DNA of 64,000 nt from Hoyosella levis (GTDB taxonomy: Bacteria; Actinomycetota; Actinomycetes; Mycobacteriales; Mycobacteriaceae), in assembly GCF_026008515.1 (NCBI RefSeq), contig NZ_BQYM01000011.1, positions 90,712-154,711 on the forward strand, given 5' to 3'. The position numbers and the translations under genes are program-made. The notes beneath the pieces were generated by a model. That model worked only from the letters and a program-made list of their open reading frames with translations, was not told the DNA's origin and ran no database searches. Shown in pieces: positions 1 to 10,713 of this stretch. Numbering within the stretch: the stretch's first letter is position 1; each line of letters starts with the position of its first letter.

Positions 1-2
1 CG

Positions 3-470
3 TGCCCCTGCGGGAAGCGGGGCTGCCTCGAGCGCTATTGCAGCGGGACCGGGCTCATTGATTCCGCGATCGAGCTGCTCGCGAACGATCCGGACCTCGC
101 CTCCCCGCTCGCCCGCGAGCTCCGTGGCGACCCCGAGTGCGTATCGGGCCGACGCGTGATGTCCGCGGCCCAGGACGGCGACGTGCTCGGCGAGGCAACC
201 GTCGGCGAGTTCGCGCGCTGGCTCGGCGTTGGTCTTGCGATGGTCAGCGATATGTACGATCCCGACCTCATCGTGATCGGCGGCGGCGTGGGAAGCGCGG
301 CGCCCTTGTTCCTCGACGAGGCGCGCGAGCACTACGCGAAGATGATCACCGGGGCGGGGCATCGGCCGCTTGCCCGGATCCGCCGGGCCCAGATGGGCGA
401 GGACGCCGCGGTAATCGGGGCCGCGGACCTCGCGCGCGCCGTCCTGCCGGGCCAACCGGCGCCCCGATGA
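3..470 (+). CDS. ROK-family sugar kinase (probable glucokinase), C-terminal part
   Basis: The 5' part lies outside the window, and the frame is open from base 3 to a TGA at 468-470. The first residues contain the ROK zinc-binding signature CxCGxxGCxE (CPCGKRGCLE). A later stretch DLIVIGGGVG matches the conserved C-terminal glycine-rich segment of ROK kinases. ROK proteins phosphorylate glucose or related hexoses in the cytoplasm, or act as repressors when they carry an N-terminal helix-turn-helix, which cannot be checked here. Glucokinase is the likeliest role, but substrate and full length are unseen. Confidence 0.8.
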   Translation, partial: CPCGKRGCLERYCSGTGLIDSAIELLANDPDLASPLARELRGDPECVSGRRVMSAAQDGDVLGEATVGEFARWLGVGLAMVSDMYDPDLIVIGGGVGSAAPLFLDEAREHYAKMITGAGHRPLARIRRAQMGEDAAVIGAADLARAVLPGQPAPR

Positions 471-569
471 AGCGTAACGAGCACTCGCAGCGGCAAGCCA
501 ATAGAATGCAGCCCGTTGCTAGGGCGAGCCGGCCCTGGGGCCAGAACAGACAGGTGGTTGCAGCTACTC

Positions 570-2547
<1,978 letters not shown>

Positions 2548-2585
2548 GGCCGGTCCTGATTGGGGCTCGCCGCGTGACCCACGAG

Positions 2586-4730
2586 CTAGGGCAGCGCCGT
2601 CACTGTAACGGTGCTCCCCGGCTGGGCGCGCGATCCCGCGCTCGGGCTCTGGCCGATCACTAGTGACGAGCTGGAGTTGACGAGCTGGCGCACTGCCACG
2701 CTGAACCCCGCTTCCGTGAGCGTTGATCGGGCATCAGCCACGGAGCGGCCCAGCACGCCCGGAACGCGCTCGGCGTTCGAGACGACAAGCGTTATGGCAG
2801 TGTCCGAGCCCGCCTCGCCGCCGATGGGGGGACGGGTCGCCGATACTGCCCCCGCATCGATTCCGGCATCGAACTCCTCGACGACCTCGCCGACATTCAG
2901 GCCCGCATCAACGAGGGCAGCGCGTGCCTCGCTGGTGCTCATGCCGCGCACGTTGGGAACGATGATCGGCTCGCCCAGGCTCGGGGTGATCGTGACCTGG
3001 GATCCCACGGCGAGCACCGATCCTGGGGGAGGCTGGAGCGTCACGACGGTTCCCTCGGGGCGCTCGCGGTGATAGGCGCCATCGCCGATGACCGCCGCGA
3101 ACGTCCGTTCCCGCAAGTCCTCGATCATCTCGTCCACGGGTATGTCGTCGTCGATCGCGGGCACCTCGGGCTGGCCCAGCGATACCGTCACCGTCACATC
3201 GGAGCTCCGGACGACCCGGCTGCCCGGCGGCGGAGCGATCCCCAGGATCGTATCGACGGGTTCCGAGTCACGGTATTGCCCATCGCGGACCGGGTTGAGC
3301 CCGGCCTCCTCGAGCGCTGACTCGGTGGCGACGAGGCTGAGGCCCGTGACGGACGGCACCGTGACGTAGCGGCCCGATCCGAACCACCACCCCGCTACCC
3401 CCACGAGCGCGGCGAGGAGCATGACCACGATGATCAGTACCAGCGGGGAGCGAGCGCCACGGGATGACGAGAGCCCACGATCGGGCGGCGCGGGCGCGCG
3501 GTCCGGCGTGGCATGCTGGCCATGGGCTGCCGCGGGACCACCCGCTGCCTGGCTCGCCGGCGGCGGATAGGGGCCTCCCATGGGGAGGACCGTGGTGGGG
3601 GATCCCTGGACAGCCGGGATGGTCGTTGTCCGCTCGTTCGGTGCGCGGCCCGGGCCGGGCTCGCCCGTATCAGGAGCGGCCGGGGCAGCGGGCGCGCCCG
3701 TCGGTATCACGGTGGTGCTGTGGCTGCCGTCCGGGGCGCCGGTGCCAGCCGGGGCCTCGCCCGTGCCAGGCTTGCCCACGCTGCCACTAGCTCCCGCTGG
3801 GCCCAGCATGGAGGAGACGGCCACGTGCTGCGCGGACTGGCGCGGCGCGGGAACCCGGTACGGCGGCAGCGAGAGCTTCTCCGAAACGGCGATCAGGGCT
3901 TGCACCATCGCGCCCGCGTCGGCGAAGCGCTGCTGCGGCTCGCGCGCAGTGGCGCGCAGGATGAACTCATCGATCTCGCGCGGCACGCCCGGAACGAGAG
4001 AGCCAGGGGCTGGTACATCCTGGGATGTTCGCTGGTAGGCCACCGAGATCGAGTTGTCGCCACTGAACGGGACGCGGCCGGTCAGCATCTCGAACATGAC
4101 CACGCCGAGGGAGTACACATCGCTGCGGGCATCCGCGCTACCCGTGGTGACCTGCTCGGGCGCGAGGTACGCGGCAGTGCCGAGGATCATCCCGCCGGTA
4201 GTGGTGCCGGATGCCGCGATGGCCCGGACCAGGCCGAAGTCCGCGACCTTGACCGCGCCTGCATCGGAGATGAGGACATTCTCCGGCTTGATATCGCGGT
4301 GCACGAGGCCCGCGCGGTGCGCGACGGCGAGGGCGCGCAGCACGGGACGCGCGACGGCTGCGGCCGCATAGGGAGGCATGGGCCCGCGCTCCCGCAGCAG
4401 CTCGCGCAGCGTCCCGCCGGGAACGAGCTCCATCACCAGGAACACGTGCTCGCCATCGGTGCCCTGATCGAAGACCGCGACCAGAGAGGGGTGCGTCAGC
4501 CGGGCGACGCTGCGCGCCTCGAGCTCGAACCGGTCGAGGAACTGTGGATCATCGGAGAACCGGGGATCCATGACCTTGATCGCTACTGGCCGATCGAGGC
4601 GCAAGTCCATTCCCTGGTACACGACAGACATGCCGCCCCGGGCGATCGGCGCGTCGATGCGGTACCGGTTATCGAGCAGGGTGCCGACGAGATTGAGCGA
4701 GTCCGAGCCCCGCTGGCCCCCTGTGCTCAT
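2586..4730 (-). CDS. pknL: Membrane Ser/Thr protein kinase PknL with four PASTA repeats
   Basis: A 714-residue receptor-like kinase. The cytoplasmic kinase domain spans about residues 22-285: ARGGMSVVY loop, VAIKVMD lysine, HRDIKPEN catalytic loop, ADFG, Thr-rich activation loop and YLAPEQ. A Pro/Ala/Thr-rich linker leads to one membrane helix near residues 428-450. About 260 extracellular residues then hold four PASTA-like repeats, which in related kinases bind peptidoglycan fragments. ATG 4730 is chosen because AGGAG lies 9 nt upstream; the in-frame TTG at 4739 abuts that site. It is divergent from the Rv2175c-like gene, a known PknL substrate in M. tuberculosis. M. tuberculosis PknL lacks PASTA repeats, so this is the longer architecture. 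Confidence 0.92.
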   Translation of the reverse strand: MSTGGQRGSDSLNLVGTLLDNRYRIDAPIARGGMSVVYQGMDLRLDRPVAIKVMDPRFSDDPQFLDRFELEARSVARLTHPSLVAVFDQGTDGEHVFLVMELVPGGTLRELLRERGPMPPYAAAAVARPVLRALAVAHRAGLVHRDIKPENVLISDAGAVKVADFGLVRAIAASGTTTGGMILGTAAYLAPEQVTTGSADARSDVYSLGVVMFEMLTGRVPFSGDNSISVAYQRTSQDVPAPGSLVPGVPREIDEFILRATAREPQQRFADAGAMVQALIAVSEKLSLPPYRVPAPRQSAQHVAVSSMLGPAGASGSVGKPGTGEAPAGTGAPDGSHSTTVIPTGAPAAPAAPDTGEPGPGRAPNERTTTIPAVQGSPTTVLPMGGPYPPPASQAAGGPAAAHGQHATPDRAPAPPDRGLSSSRGARSPLVLIIVVMLLAALVGVAGWWFGSGRYVTVPSVTGLSLVATESALEEAGLNPVRDGQYRDSEPVDTILGIAPPPGSRVVRSSDVTVTVSLGQPEVPAIDDDIPVDEMIEDLRERTFAAVIGDGAYHRERPEGTVVTLQPPPGSVLAVGSQVTITPSLGEPIIVPNVRGMSTSEARAALVDAGLNVGEVVEEFDAGIDAGAVSATRPPIGGEAGSDTAITLVVSNAERVPGVLGRSVADARSTLTEAGFSVAVRQLVNSSSSLVIGQSPSAGSRAQPGSTVTVTALP

Positions 4731-4850
4731 GGACGTCAACTCCTAGGATGTCGGTGGAACCATCCAGGTTCCCTGCCGTACCGATGGTAGCGGCCAGCTC
4801 GAAGCCCTGTCGCGCGCTGGCCCAGTACCCGCTTTGGCGCCATCACCCGC

Positions 4851-4863
4851 TACGGTAGCCGTG
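4851..4863 (+). promoter_or_regulatory. Putative -10 element for leaderless Rv2175c-like mRNA
   Basis: TACGGT at 4851-4856, then 6 nt, then GTG at 4863, which is the same TANNNT-N6-GTG arrangement as at aroG and metF. It lies in the 132-bp divergent region between the pknL and Rv2175c-like starts. Confidence 0.45.
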
Positions 4864-5249
4864 TGAGCACCTTTCCAGTCTGCGAGGACGTCCTCGCTGA
4901 ATCGGACGAAGTCCTGTCCCTGCCCGATGTTGCTGAAGAGCTTGGCATCCCTGTGACCCGCGTGCACCAGTTGCTGAGGGAGGATCAGCTGCTCGCGGTG
5001 CGCCGCGACGACATCGCTGTGGTCCCGGCAGCGTTCCTCGACGCTGATGATGAGCACCCTGGCCGCAGTCGGATCCTCAAGCAGCTGCCCGGCCTCATCG
5101 CCGTCCTGCGCGATGGCGGATTCGACTACGACGGCGCGCTGGCGTGGATGTACGAGGATGACCCCAGCCTGCCAGGCCGCCCGGTCGATGCCCTGCGCAC
5201 GCATTCGGCGCGCGAGGTGCTGCGCCGCGCCCAGGCGCTCGCGCTCTAG
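4863..5249 (+). CDS. Winged-helix DNA-binding protein, Rv2175c family
   Basis: A 128-residue protein. An N-terminal helix-turn-helix (about residues 17-45, LPDVAEELGIPVTRVHQLL) is followed by a conserved acidic and hydrophobic C-terminal part (WMYEDDPSLPGRPVDAL). In M. tuberculosis the orthologue Rv2175c binds DNA and is phosphorylated by PknL, and the divergent pairing with pknL is kept here. The GTG at 4863 probably starts a leaderless message. The stop codon overlaps that of the convergent crtB (shared CTAG at 5246-5249). The regulatory target is unknown. Confidence 0.88.
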   Translation: MSTFPVCEDVLAESDEVLSLPDVAEELGIPVTRVHQLLREDQLLAVRRDDIAVVPAAFLDADDEHPGRSRILKQLPGLIAVLRDGGFDYDGALAWMYEDDPSLPGRPVDALRTHSAREVLRRAQALAL

Positions 5250-6184
5250 CTGGTGCCGCTGGCCCGTGGCCGGGCCCCGGCGAGCGCGGCCCGCGCCATG
5301 CGTGGTGCCGCGACGGCGAGGCGGGTGCGCTGGGGCACCACGGCACGACGGGCGAACACGTTGTACCCGGCGGACTCGATCTCATCGAGGATGCCCCGGT
5401 ACAGGATCAATGCGGTCTCCACGCACATCCGGGCCTCGGTAGGCAGCTCCGCGCAACCGGATTCGGCCTTCCTGTAGTACGAGCGAGTGATCGCGATGAG
5501 GTGCGCGACGGCGCGCCGTGCCTGCGGCGTCGCTTCTCCGGTGTCCACGCACCGCGCGAGCATGTCCTCGTCCACGCCGAAGGCCGCGAGCTCGGCGAGG
5601 GGCAGGTAGATGCGGCCGCGCCGGTAGTCATCGGCCGTATCGCGAAGGAAGTTGGTGAGCTGGAACGCGTCGCCGAGCGCGGCGGCGCCGTCGCGGGCAG
5701 CCTGACTATCCACCCCGAACACCGGAAGCAGCTGCAGGCCGATGACCGCCGCCGAGCCGTAGGTGTACTCATGCAGCTCAGCGAGCGTGCGGTATCGGTC
5801 ACGGTGCTCCCGCGTGCCCGGGATGTCCATCCGCATGGATGCGAGGAAGTCCCAGAAGTACTGATGCGGGATGCCATGCCGGATGATGGTGGTGCTCAGC
5901 GCGAGGATGATCGGGTCCGTGGGCGTGGCCCCGCGCTCGAGGGCATCGCGAAGCTCGTGCTCGACGGTATCCACGAAAGCAGCCTGCACCGCGGGCTCGA
6001 CGTTGCCTTCGTCGATGACGTCGTCGACCTGCCGGGCGAACCCATACAGGGCGTGGATCGCGGGGCGCTGCTGGTCGGGCAGGAGCCTCGCCGCGAGGTA
6101 GTAGGTGCGGGCATGGCGCTCGGTGATGCGGCGGCACAGCTCGAAGGCGCGATCGAGCTCGGCATCGGGGGCAGTATGTGTCAC
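5246..6184 (-). CDS. crtB: Phytoene synthase
   Basis: Head-to-head condensation of two geranylgeranyl diphosphates to phytoene. The 312-residue product belongs to the trans-isoprenyl synthase (squalene/phytoene synthase) family. The first Asp-rich motif is DDVIDE and the second lies in NFLRDTADD, with RIYLP following. The start is GTG 6184, 13 nt after the mptA stop, with AGGAA and GGAG upstream; the frame continues to 6364 but that part is an mptA shadow. It is the last gene of the minus-strand run idsA-crtI-mptA-crtB, so expression is probably coupled to mptA. Confidence 0.93.
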   Translation of the reverse strand: MTHTAPDAELDRAFELCRRITERHARTYYLAARLLPDQQRPAIHALYGFARQVDDVIDEGNVEPAVQAAFVDTVEHELRDALERGATPTDPIILALSTTIIRHGIPHQYFWDFLASMRMDIPGTREHRDRYRTLAELHEYTYGSAAVIGLQLLPVFGVDSQAARDGAAALGDAFQLTNFLRDTADDYRRGRIYLPLAELAAFGVDEDMLARCVDTGEATPQARRAVAHLIAITRSYYRKAESGCAELPTEARMCVETALILYRGILDEIESAGYNVFARRAVVPQRTRLAVAAPRMARAALAGARPRASGTS

Positions 6185-6197
6185 GGCTCCAGGGTTC

Positions 6198-7769
6198 CTA
6201 GGCGGTGGGGGCTTGCGCGCTCGGTCCAGTGGCCTGCTTGGGCTTGCCACGCACGAGCTGGCGCAGGCGCAGCGGGTCCTCGACGGTGAGGGAGCGTGCC
6301 GCGATGAAGGCAGCGGCGAAGGTGAGGGCCACATGTACCAGGTCGTACATCCCGTGGGCCCCATCGGGTCGGAAGATCACCATGAGCCAGACCGAGAGGC
6401 CGGTGAGTATGACGAGCGATCGGTCGGACAGGGCGAAGCCCGCGGCGATGGCAATGGGCCACGAGTAGTACCAGGGCAGCGCGGCGGGGGAGAGCACCAC
6501 GATCGCGAGGAGCGCGAGCAGCAGTCCGAGCACGGCGTCGCGCTGGGTGTGCCTGCCGCGCCACCACACGGTGATCAGGATGATCAGCATCGCCGCGCCA
6601 CAGATCATCCGGGTGATATCGAGGACGCTCAGCAGCGGGAAGCTAGTGAACCAGGTGACGATGTGGGCGAGGATCGTGGGCAGGGAGAGCCAGTTGACGA
6701 TCAGGGCCGAGCCCTGGAGCGCGGTGAGCCAGCCCAGGCCCAGTTGTGCCGCGAAGGAGATCGCGGCCAGCACGATCGCGAACACGGCCACGCCGGGGAT
6801 CGCGGTGCGCGCGAACAGCACCAATGGGTGCGCGGGTGTCGTGCCGCTCTCGGTGGCATCCTCGCGAAGGTGCACCATCCAGATCCACACGATGAAGGGC
6901 AGCGCGACCCCCGCGGTGGCCTTCACGGCCAGCCCGACGGTGACCACGGCGATTCCCGCGGCATGGTGGCGCTGCAGGGCGAGGACCAGACCCGCTGTCA
7001 TCAGCCCGACCATGAGTACCTCGTTGTGCACGCCCCCGATCAAGTGGATCAGCACGAGTGGATTGAGCACGGCCAGCCAGATCGCTACAGCGGGATTGCC
7101 ACCGAGGTAGCGTGCCAGGCGTGGCACCGCCCACAAGGTGAGCAGCAGCCCGGGCAGCATCGCGACCCTCATGAGCAGGGTGCCCGCGACGACGTTGTCC
7201 CCAGCGATCATGGTGACGGTCTTCGCGGTCAGCATGAACGCCGGGCCATAGGGCGCGGGCGTGGTGGTCCACACCGTGGAGACATTGTCGAGGATCACAC
7301 CGGGATTGGCGACCGGCCCCACCTTGTACGGATTGAAGCCGTCGCGCAGCAACGCCCCCTGGGCGATGTACGAGTAGGCATCGCGGCTGAACAAGGGGAC
7401 GGAGAGCAGGAGCGGCACGGTCCACATGAGCACCGTGAGGCGCAGTCCCGCGAGCGTGACGCCACCGCGAAGGGTGAGCCTGCCCAGCCGGACCCAGGCC
7501 CAGATCATCACCAGGACCCCGGACCACAGCAGGATGCTCGAGATGACCATGCCGTGCCCGTACCGGAGCCAGCCGAGCTGCATGTTCTCCAGCAGGGCAT
7601 CGTGGCGGCGCAGGCTTCCCGATCCGAGGCCACCGATCACCAGCACGATAGCGCCGAGCAGGCCCAGGAGCGCGGCGCGTCCCTGGAGACTGCCGAAGAA
7701 CTCCCGCAGGCTGCCGATGCGCCGCTCCTCGGCGGTCGTATGCAGCGAAACACGGTGTTTGGCGTTCAT
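6198..7769 (-). CDS. mptA: Alpha-(1->6)-mannopyranosyltransferase of lipomannan synthesis (MptA/Rv2174 type)
   Basis: A 523-residue polytopic membrane protein of the GT-C superfamily, with about 12 hydrophobic segments. The acidic loop SRDAYSYIAQG after the first helices is the GT-C signature of the mycobacterial Mpt enzymes. These enzymes use polyprenyl-phosphate-mannose outside the membrane to extend the alpha-1,6-mannan core of lipomannan and lipoarabinomannan. The gene sits between crtI and crtB on one strand; in M. tuberculosis Rv2174 also adjoins the prenyltransferase idsA2 (Rv2173). A 101-bp gap after crtI holds a possible own -10 (TACGAT on the minus strand, 7821-7826). Assignment to MptA rather than MptB rests on this neighbourhood. 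Confidence 0.85.
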   Translation of the reverse strand: MNAKHRVSLHTTAEERRIGSLREFFGSLQGRAALLGLLGAIVLVIGGLGSGSLRRHDALLENMQLGWLRYGHGMVISSILLWSGVLVMIWAWVRLGRLTLRGGVTLAGLRLTVLMWTVPLLLSVPLFSRDAYSYIAQGALLRDGFNPYKVGPVANPGVILDNVSTVWTTTPAPYGPAFMLTAKTVTMIAGDNVVAGTLLMRVAMLPGLLLTLWAVPRLARYLGGNPAVAIWLAVLNPLVLIHLIGGVHNEVLMVGLMTAGLVLALQRHHAAGIAVVTVGLAVKATAGVALPFIVWIWMVHLREDATESGTTPAHPLVLFARTAIPGVAVFAIVLAAISFAAQLGLGWLTALQGSALIVNWLSLPTILAHIVTWFTSFPLLSVLDITRMICGAAMLIILITVWWRGRHTQRDAVLGLLLALLAIVVLSPAALPWYYSWPIAIAAGFALSDRSLVILTGLSVWLMVIFRPDGAHGMYDLVHVALTFAAAFIAARSLTVEDPLRLRQLVRGKPKQATGPSAQAPTA

Positions 7770-7870
7770 CGGTGTCGATCATTCCCCACAGTGGCGGCCA
7801 TGGTGGCCAGGATCGCGATCATCGTATCGAACGACCCTATCCCGAAGCCGTGCAGTAGGCGCCGCCAGGC

Positions 7871-9427
7871 TCATGGAGCGCCAGTGATGCGTTGCGCGGC
7901 GAGACGGCCGGAGATCATCGTGGTGGGAACCCCCACGCCGGGCGTCGTGCCACATCCAGCAAGGACGACGTTGTCCACGCCGCGGACCAGGTTGCGTCGA
8001 CGAAATGGACCGGTCTGCGGGAACGAATGCGCCGCGGAGAAGGGCGTTCCGGCGGCCATGCCCTGTGCTGCCCACGTCCGTGGCGAATCGACATGATCGA
8101 CGGCGAAGTGCTCAGAGATTCCCTTGTATCCGCGCCGCTCGAGCGTGCCCAGGAGCTCGGCCTGGTAGGACGGTTCGAGCGCGTCCCAGGCCAGTGGTGC
8201 CGAGACCAGGTTGGGGGCGGGAGCGAGCACCGAGAGCAGCTCGCGGGGCCCGGTCGCGCCGTCCGCGACCATGGCGGGGCTGGTGAGCGTTGGCCGGGTG
8301 ATCAGCAGCGAGGGGTCGGACATGACGGTTCCCTTGCCGCGGCGCGCGGTGAGCTGCTCGAACGTGGAATCCCACGCATCGCCGAAGTCGATCGTGTGGT
8401 GGGCCTGGGCATCCCACAACCCTGTTACCGACTGGGGGATCGTGCCGTGCAGGATGAACGCCGATGGCGACCAGCGCGTCGCCCTCCGGGGGATGCGCGC
8501 GGGCGTGCGGGCGAGCAGCTGATCGGTGATGGGCAGGTCCCCGGTGAGGATGAACGCATCGCCAGGGATGCGGTGCCCTTCGGCGGTGGTGGCGGCCGTG
8601 ATCGTGCTGCCACTGTGCTCGAGGCCGGTGATCTCCGTGTTGTAGTGGATGCTGCCGCCCGCCTCGATCAAGGCGGCGGCGAGCGCCTCGGTGATCCGGT
8701 GCATGCCTCCATCGGGGAAGTACACGCCGAGCGAGGTGTCCATATGGGCGATGGCGCCATATACGCCGAGCGCGCGTGCTGGGGGCATTCCGGCGTACAG
8801 GGCCTGGAAGGTGAAGATGCGCCGCAGGCGTGGATCCTCGATCCGCTTGGCTACTTGCTTGCCGAGCCGGCTGAAGCCACCCAGCGCGATCAACCGGGCC
8901 ATATCGCGGAAGGCGGACGGTGAGTTCGCCAGATCGAGCGGGGAGTCGAAGTTCGCCGCGATGAACCGGTCGTACTCGGTGTCGAACATCGCGCCGAGCC
9001 AGGCGCGCAGCTCCCGGTAGCGAGTGGCCTCGGCAGCCCCGCATGCCCGCCTGACCTCGTGCTCCATTGCCTCGGGGTCGCTGTGCACATCAATGGTCGT
9101 GCCGTCCGCGAAGCGACCGTGATAGGCCGGGGCGAGCTGACGGATCACCAAGCCGGTGCGCGCGCGGTCCGAGCCCACCGCAGCGAGGGCCTCATCGATG
9201 AGCCCGGGCATCGTCAGGACGGTGGCGCCGCTGTCGATGCGGTAGCTGCCGCCAGGGCCCTCGTAGGCGCCGACCCGGCCGCCCGGGGCGCTGGCGCGCT
9301 CGACGATGGTGACGTCGGCTCCGGTGCCGCGAAGGTGCAGCGCCGCGCTCAGCCCGGACAGGCCGGCACCGACGATGACGACGCGGTTCGCGGGCCGGGC
9401 AATGGTGTGGATGTGGCGTGCTGGCAT
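7871..9427 (-). CDS. crtI: Phytoene desaturase
   Basis: FAD-dependent desaturation of phytoene, normally to lycopene. The 518-residue product has the N-terminal dinucleotide-binding motif VIVGAGLSGLSAALHL, the GGRVG segment after the E/R-rich second strand, and a C-terminal CrtI-type block LAGCGTTPGVGVPTTMISGRLAA. ATG 9427 has GAGGAG 8 nt upstream. It is 32 bp downstream of idsA in the same minus-strand cluster. The number of desaturation steps cannot be read from sequence. Confidence 0.93.
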   Translation of the reverse strand: MPARHIHTIARPANRVVIVGAGLSGLSAALHLRGTGADVTIVERASAPGGRVGAYEGPGGSYRIDSGATVLTMPGLIDEALAAVGSDRARTGLVIRQLAPAYHGRFADGTTIDVHSDPEAMEHEVRRACGAAEATRYRELRAWLGAMFDTEYDRFIAANFDSPLDLANSPSAFRDMARLIALGGFSRLGKQVAKRIEDPRLRRIFTFQALYAGMPPARALGVYGAIAHMDTSLGVYFPDGGMHRITEALAAALIEAGGSIHYNTEITGLEHSGSTITAATTAEGHRIPGDAFILTGDLPITDQLLARTPARIPRRATRWSPSAFILHGTIPQSVTGLWDAQAHHTIDFGDAWDSTFEQLTARRGKGTVMSDPSLLITRPTLTSPAMVADGATGPRELLSVLAPAPNLVSAPLAWDALEPSYQAELLGTLERRGYKGISEHFAVDHVDSPRTWAAQGMAAGTPFSAAHSFPQTGPFRRRNLVRGVDNVVLAGCGTTPGVGVPTTMISGRLAAQRITGAP

Positions 9428-9459
9428 CGTGGATGCTCCTCGGGCTTACTTCGGATGGA

Positions 9460-10623
9460 TCAGTGGTCGCGGCGGGTCACGGAGAGTGCCATCTCCTGCA
9501 GCTGCCGCTTCGGCCCGGGGGCCATGCTGGAGGTCTCGAGGATCGCGAGCGCCCGATCGGTGAGCGAGGCGATGCGTTCCTCGATGGCGCGCACTGCCCC
9601 GAGCTGGTGCAGGATGGCGCGGGCCTCGTTGACCCCGTCTGCAGCGAGCTGGCGCCCGAGAAAGCCACGAAGCCTGCTTGCTGCTGCGGGATCGTGCTGA
9701 TCGCCGTGGTCGAGGGCGCGGGAGATCAGTTCGGTGCGCTTGCCCTCGATGAGGTCGTCGCCGGAGGGCTTGCCGGTCACCGCGGGATCGCCGAAAACAC
9801 CGAGCAGGTCGTCGCGCAGCTGGAACGCCACACCGATCGCGGCGCCGAACGCGCGCAGGTCCTCGATGAGCCGGGCATCGGAACCAGCGATCTCGGCACC
9901 GAGGTGAAGGGGCCGCTCCACCGTGTACGCGGCGGTCTTGAACCGGTTGATCCGCTCGGCGGTGCCGCGCCGACCGTCACCGGATGCCTCCGCGACGATA
10001 TCGAGCAGCTGCCCGCCGAGCACCTCGGTGCGCATGGCGGCCCACACCGGCCGCGCGCGCGCGAGCGCCGGGCCGGGCAGGCCCGAGCCGGAGAACATAT
10101 CGTCGGCCCAGGCGAGAGCAAGGTCACCAGTGATGATGCCAGCAGCCATGCCGAAGCGATCGGCGCTGCCTGACCATCCGTTCCCGGCGTGATCCGCAGC
10201 GAACTCGACATGCACCGTGGGACGCCCGCGGCGGGTATCGGAATTGTCGATGATGTCGTCGTGGATCAACGCGCACGCCTGCACGAGCTCCAGTGCCGCG
10301 CACGCGGAAACCATCTGCTCGGCATCGGGCCCGGTGGGGTCGCCGCCTGCCGCGGTCCAGCCCAGCCACGCGAACATCGGGCGCACCCGCTTTCCGCCGC
10401 TGAGCACGAAGGCCTCGAGCCGTGCCATTGCTGCGGCATACTCCGGCCCGATCGGCTCGACCAGGGGCCTGCGGGATGCGAAGAAAGCCTCCAGCGCGCC
10501 GGTCACTAGCGGGGGCAGATCGCGCGCCGTGAGTACGTCTCGTCGTGTGCTCAGCGCTGGCTCCTGTCGTTGTCGGGCTCGCCCGCGCACCAGAGTAGCG
10601 ACCAGCACGAGGATCGGCGACAT
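9460..10623 (-). CDS. idsA: Polyprenyl diphosphate synthase (geranylgeranyl diphosphate synthase, IdsA2/CrtE type)
   Basis: Makes C20 prenyl diphosphate from IPP and allylic starters, the likely precursor for the adjacent carotenoid genes. It has the GGKRVRP substrate motif, the first Asp-rich motif DDIIDNSDTRRG and a second DDLLGVFGD, and is collinear with M. tuberculosis IdsA2 over its length. The start is uncertain. ATG 10623 is listed, but homologs begin nearer residue 25-30, and AGGAG lies 6 nt before an in-frame CTG at 10554. It is the first gene of idsA-crtI-mptA-crtB and is divergent from metF. Confidence 0.88.
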   Translation of the reverse strand: MSPILVLVATLVRGRARQRQEPALSTRRDVLTARDLPPLVTGALEAFFASRRPLVEPIGPEYAAAMARLEAFVLSGGKRVRPMFAWLGWTAAGGDPTGPDAEQMVSACAALELVQACALIHDDIIDNSDTRRGRPTVHVEFAADHAGNGWSGSADRFGMAAGIITGDLALAWADDMFSGSGLPGPALARARPVWAAMRTEVLGGQLLDIVAEASGDGRRGTAERINRFKTAAYTVERPLHLGAEIAGSDARLIEDLRAFGAAIGVAFQLRDDLLGVFGDPAVTGKPSGDDLIEGKRTELISRALDHGDQHDPAAASRLRGFLGRQLAADGVNEARAILHQLGAVRAIEERIASLTDRALAILETSSMAPGPKRQLQEMALSVTRRDH

Positions 10624-10645
10624 GGCAGCGGCCTGGCAGCGGCCT
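10624..10645. repeat. 11-bp tandem duplication in the idsA/metF intergenic region
   Basis: GGCAGCGGCCT occurs twice head to tail (10624-10634 and 10635-10645), directly upstream of the idsA ATG at 10623. It may be replication slippage; no function is evident. Confidence 0.6.
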
Positions 10646-10700
10646 GGCACTGGGAGCGCGGCCGGTGCGCTCCGTCACGGCCCTCCCGCGGCTGAATCCG

Positions 10701-10713
10701 TATGCTGTGTGTG
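10701..10713 (+). promoter_or_regulatory. Putative -10 element for leaderless metF mRNA
   Basis: TATGCT at 10701-10706 is followed by 6 nt and the GTG at 10713, so the transcript would begin on the start codon. No Shine-Dalgarno is present, which supports leaderless translation. The -35 is unclear. Confidence 0.5.

Noticed and set aside
3513..4790. 425-codon plus-strand open frame opposite pknL
   Set aside because: It is antisense to conserved kinase motifs and has no recognisable domain.
6105..8096. 663-codon plus-strand open frame across mptA and crtI
   Set aside because: The composition is shadow-like (Gln/His/Arg/Gly-rich) and it crosses two well-supported minus-strand genes.
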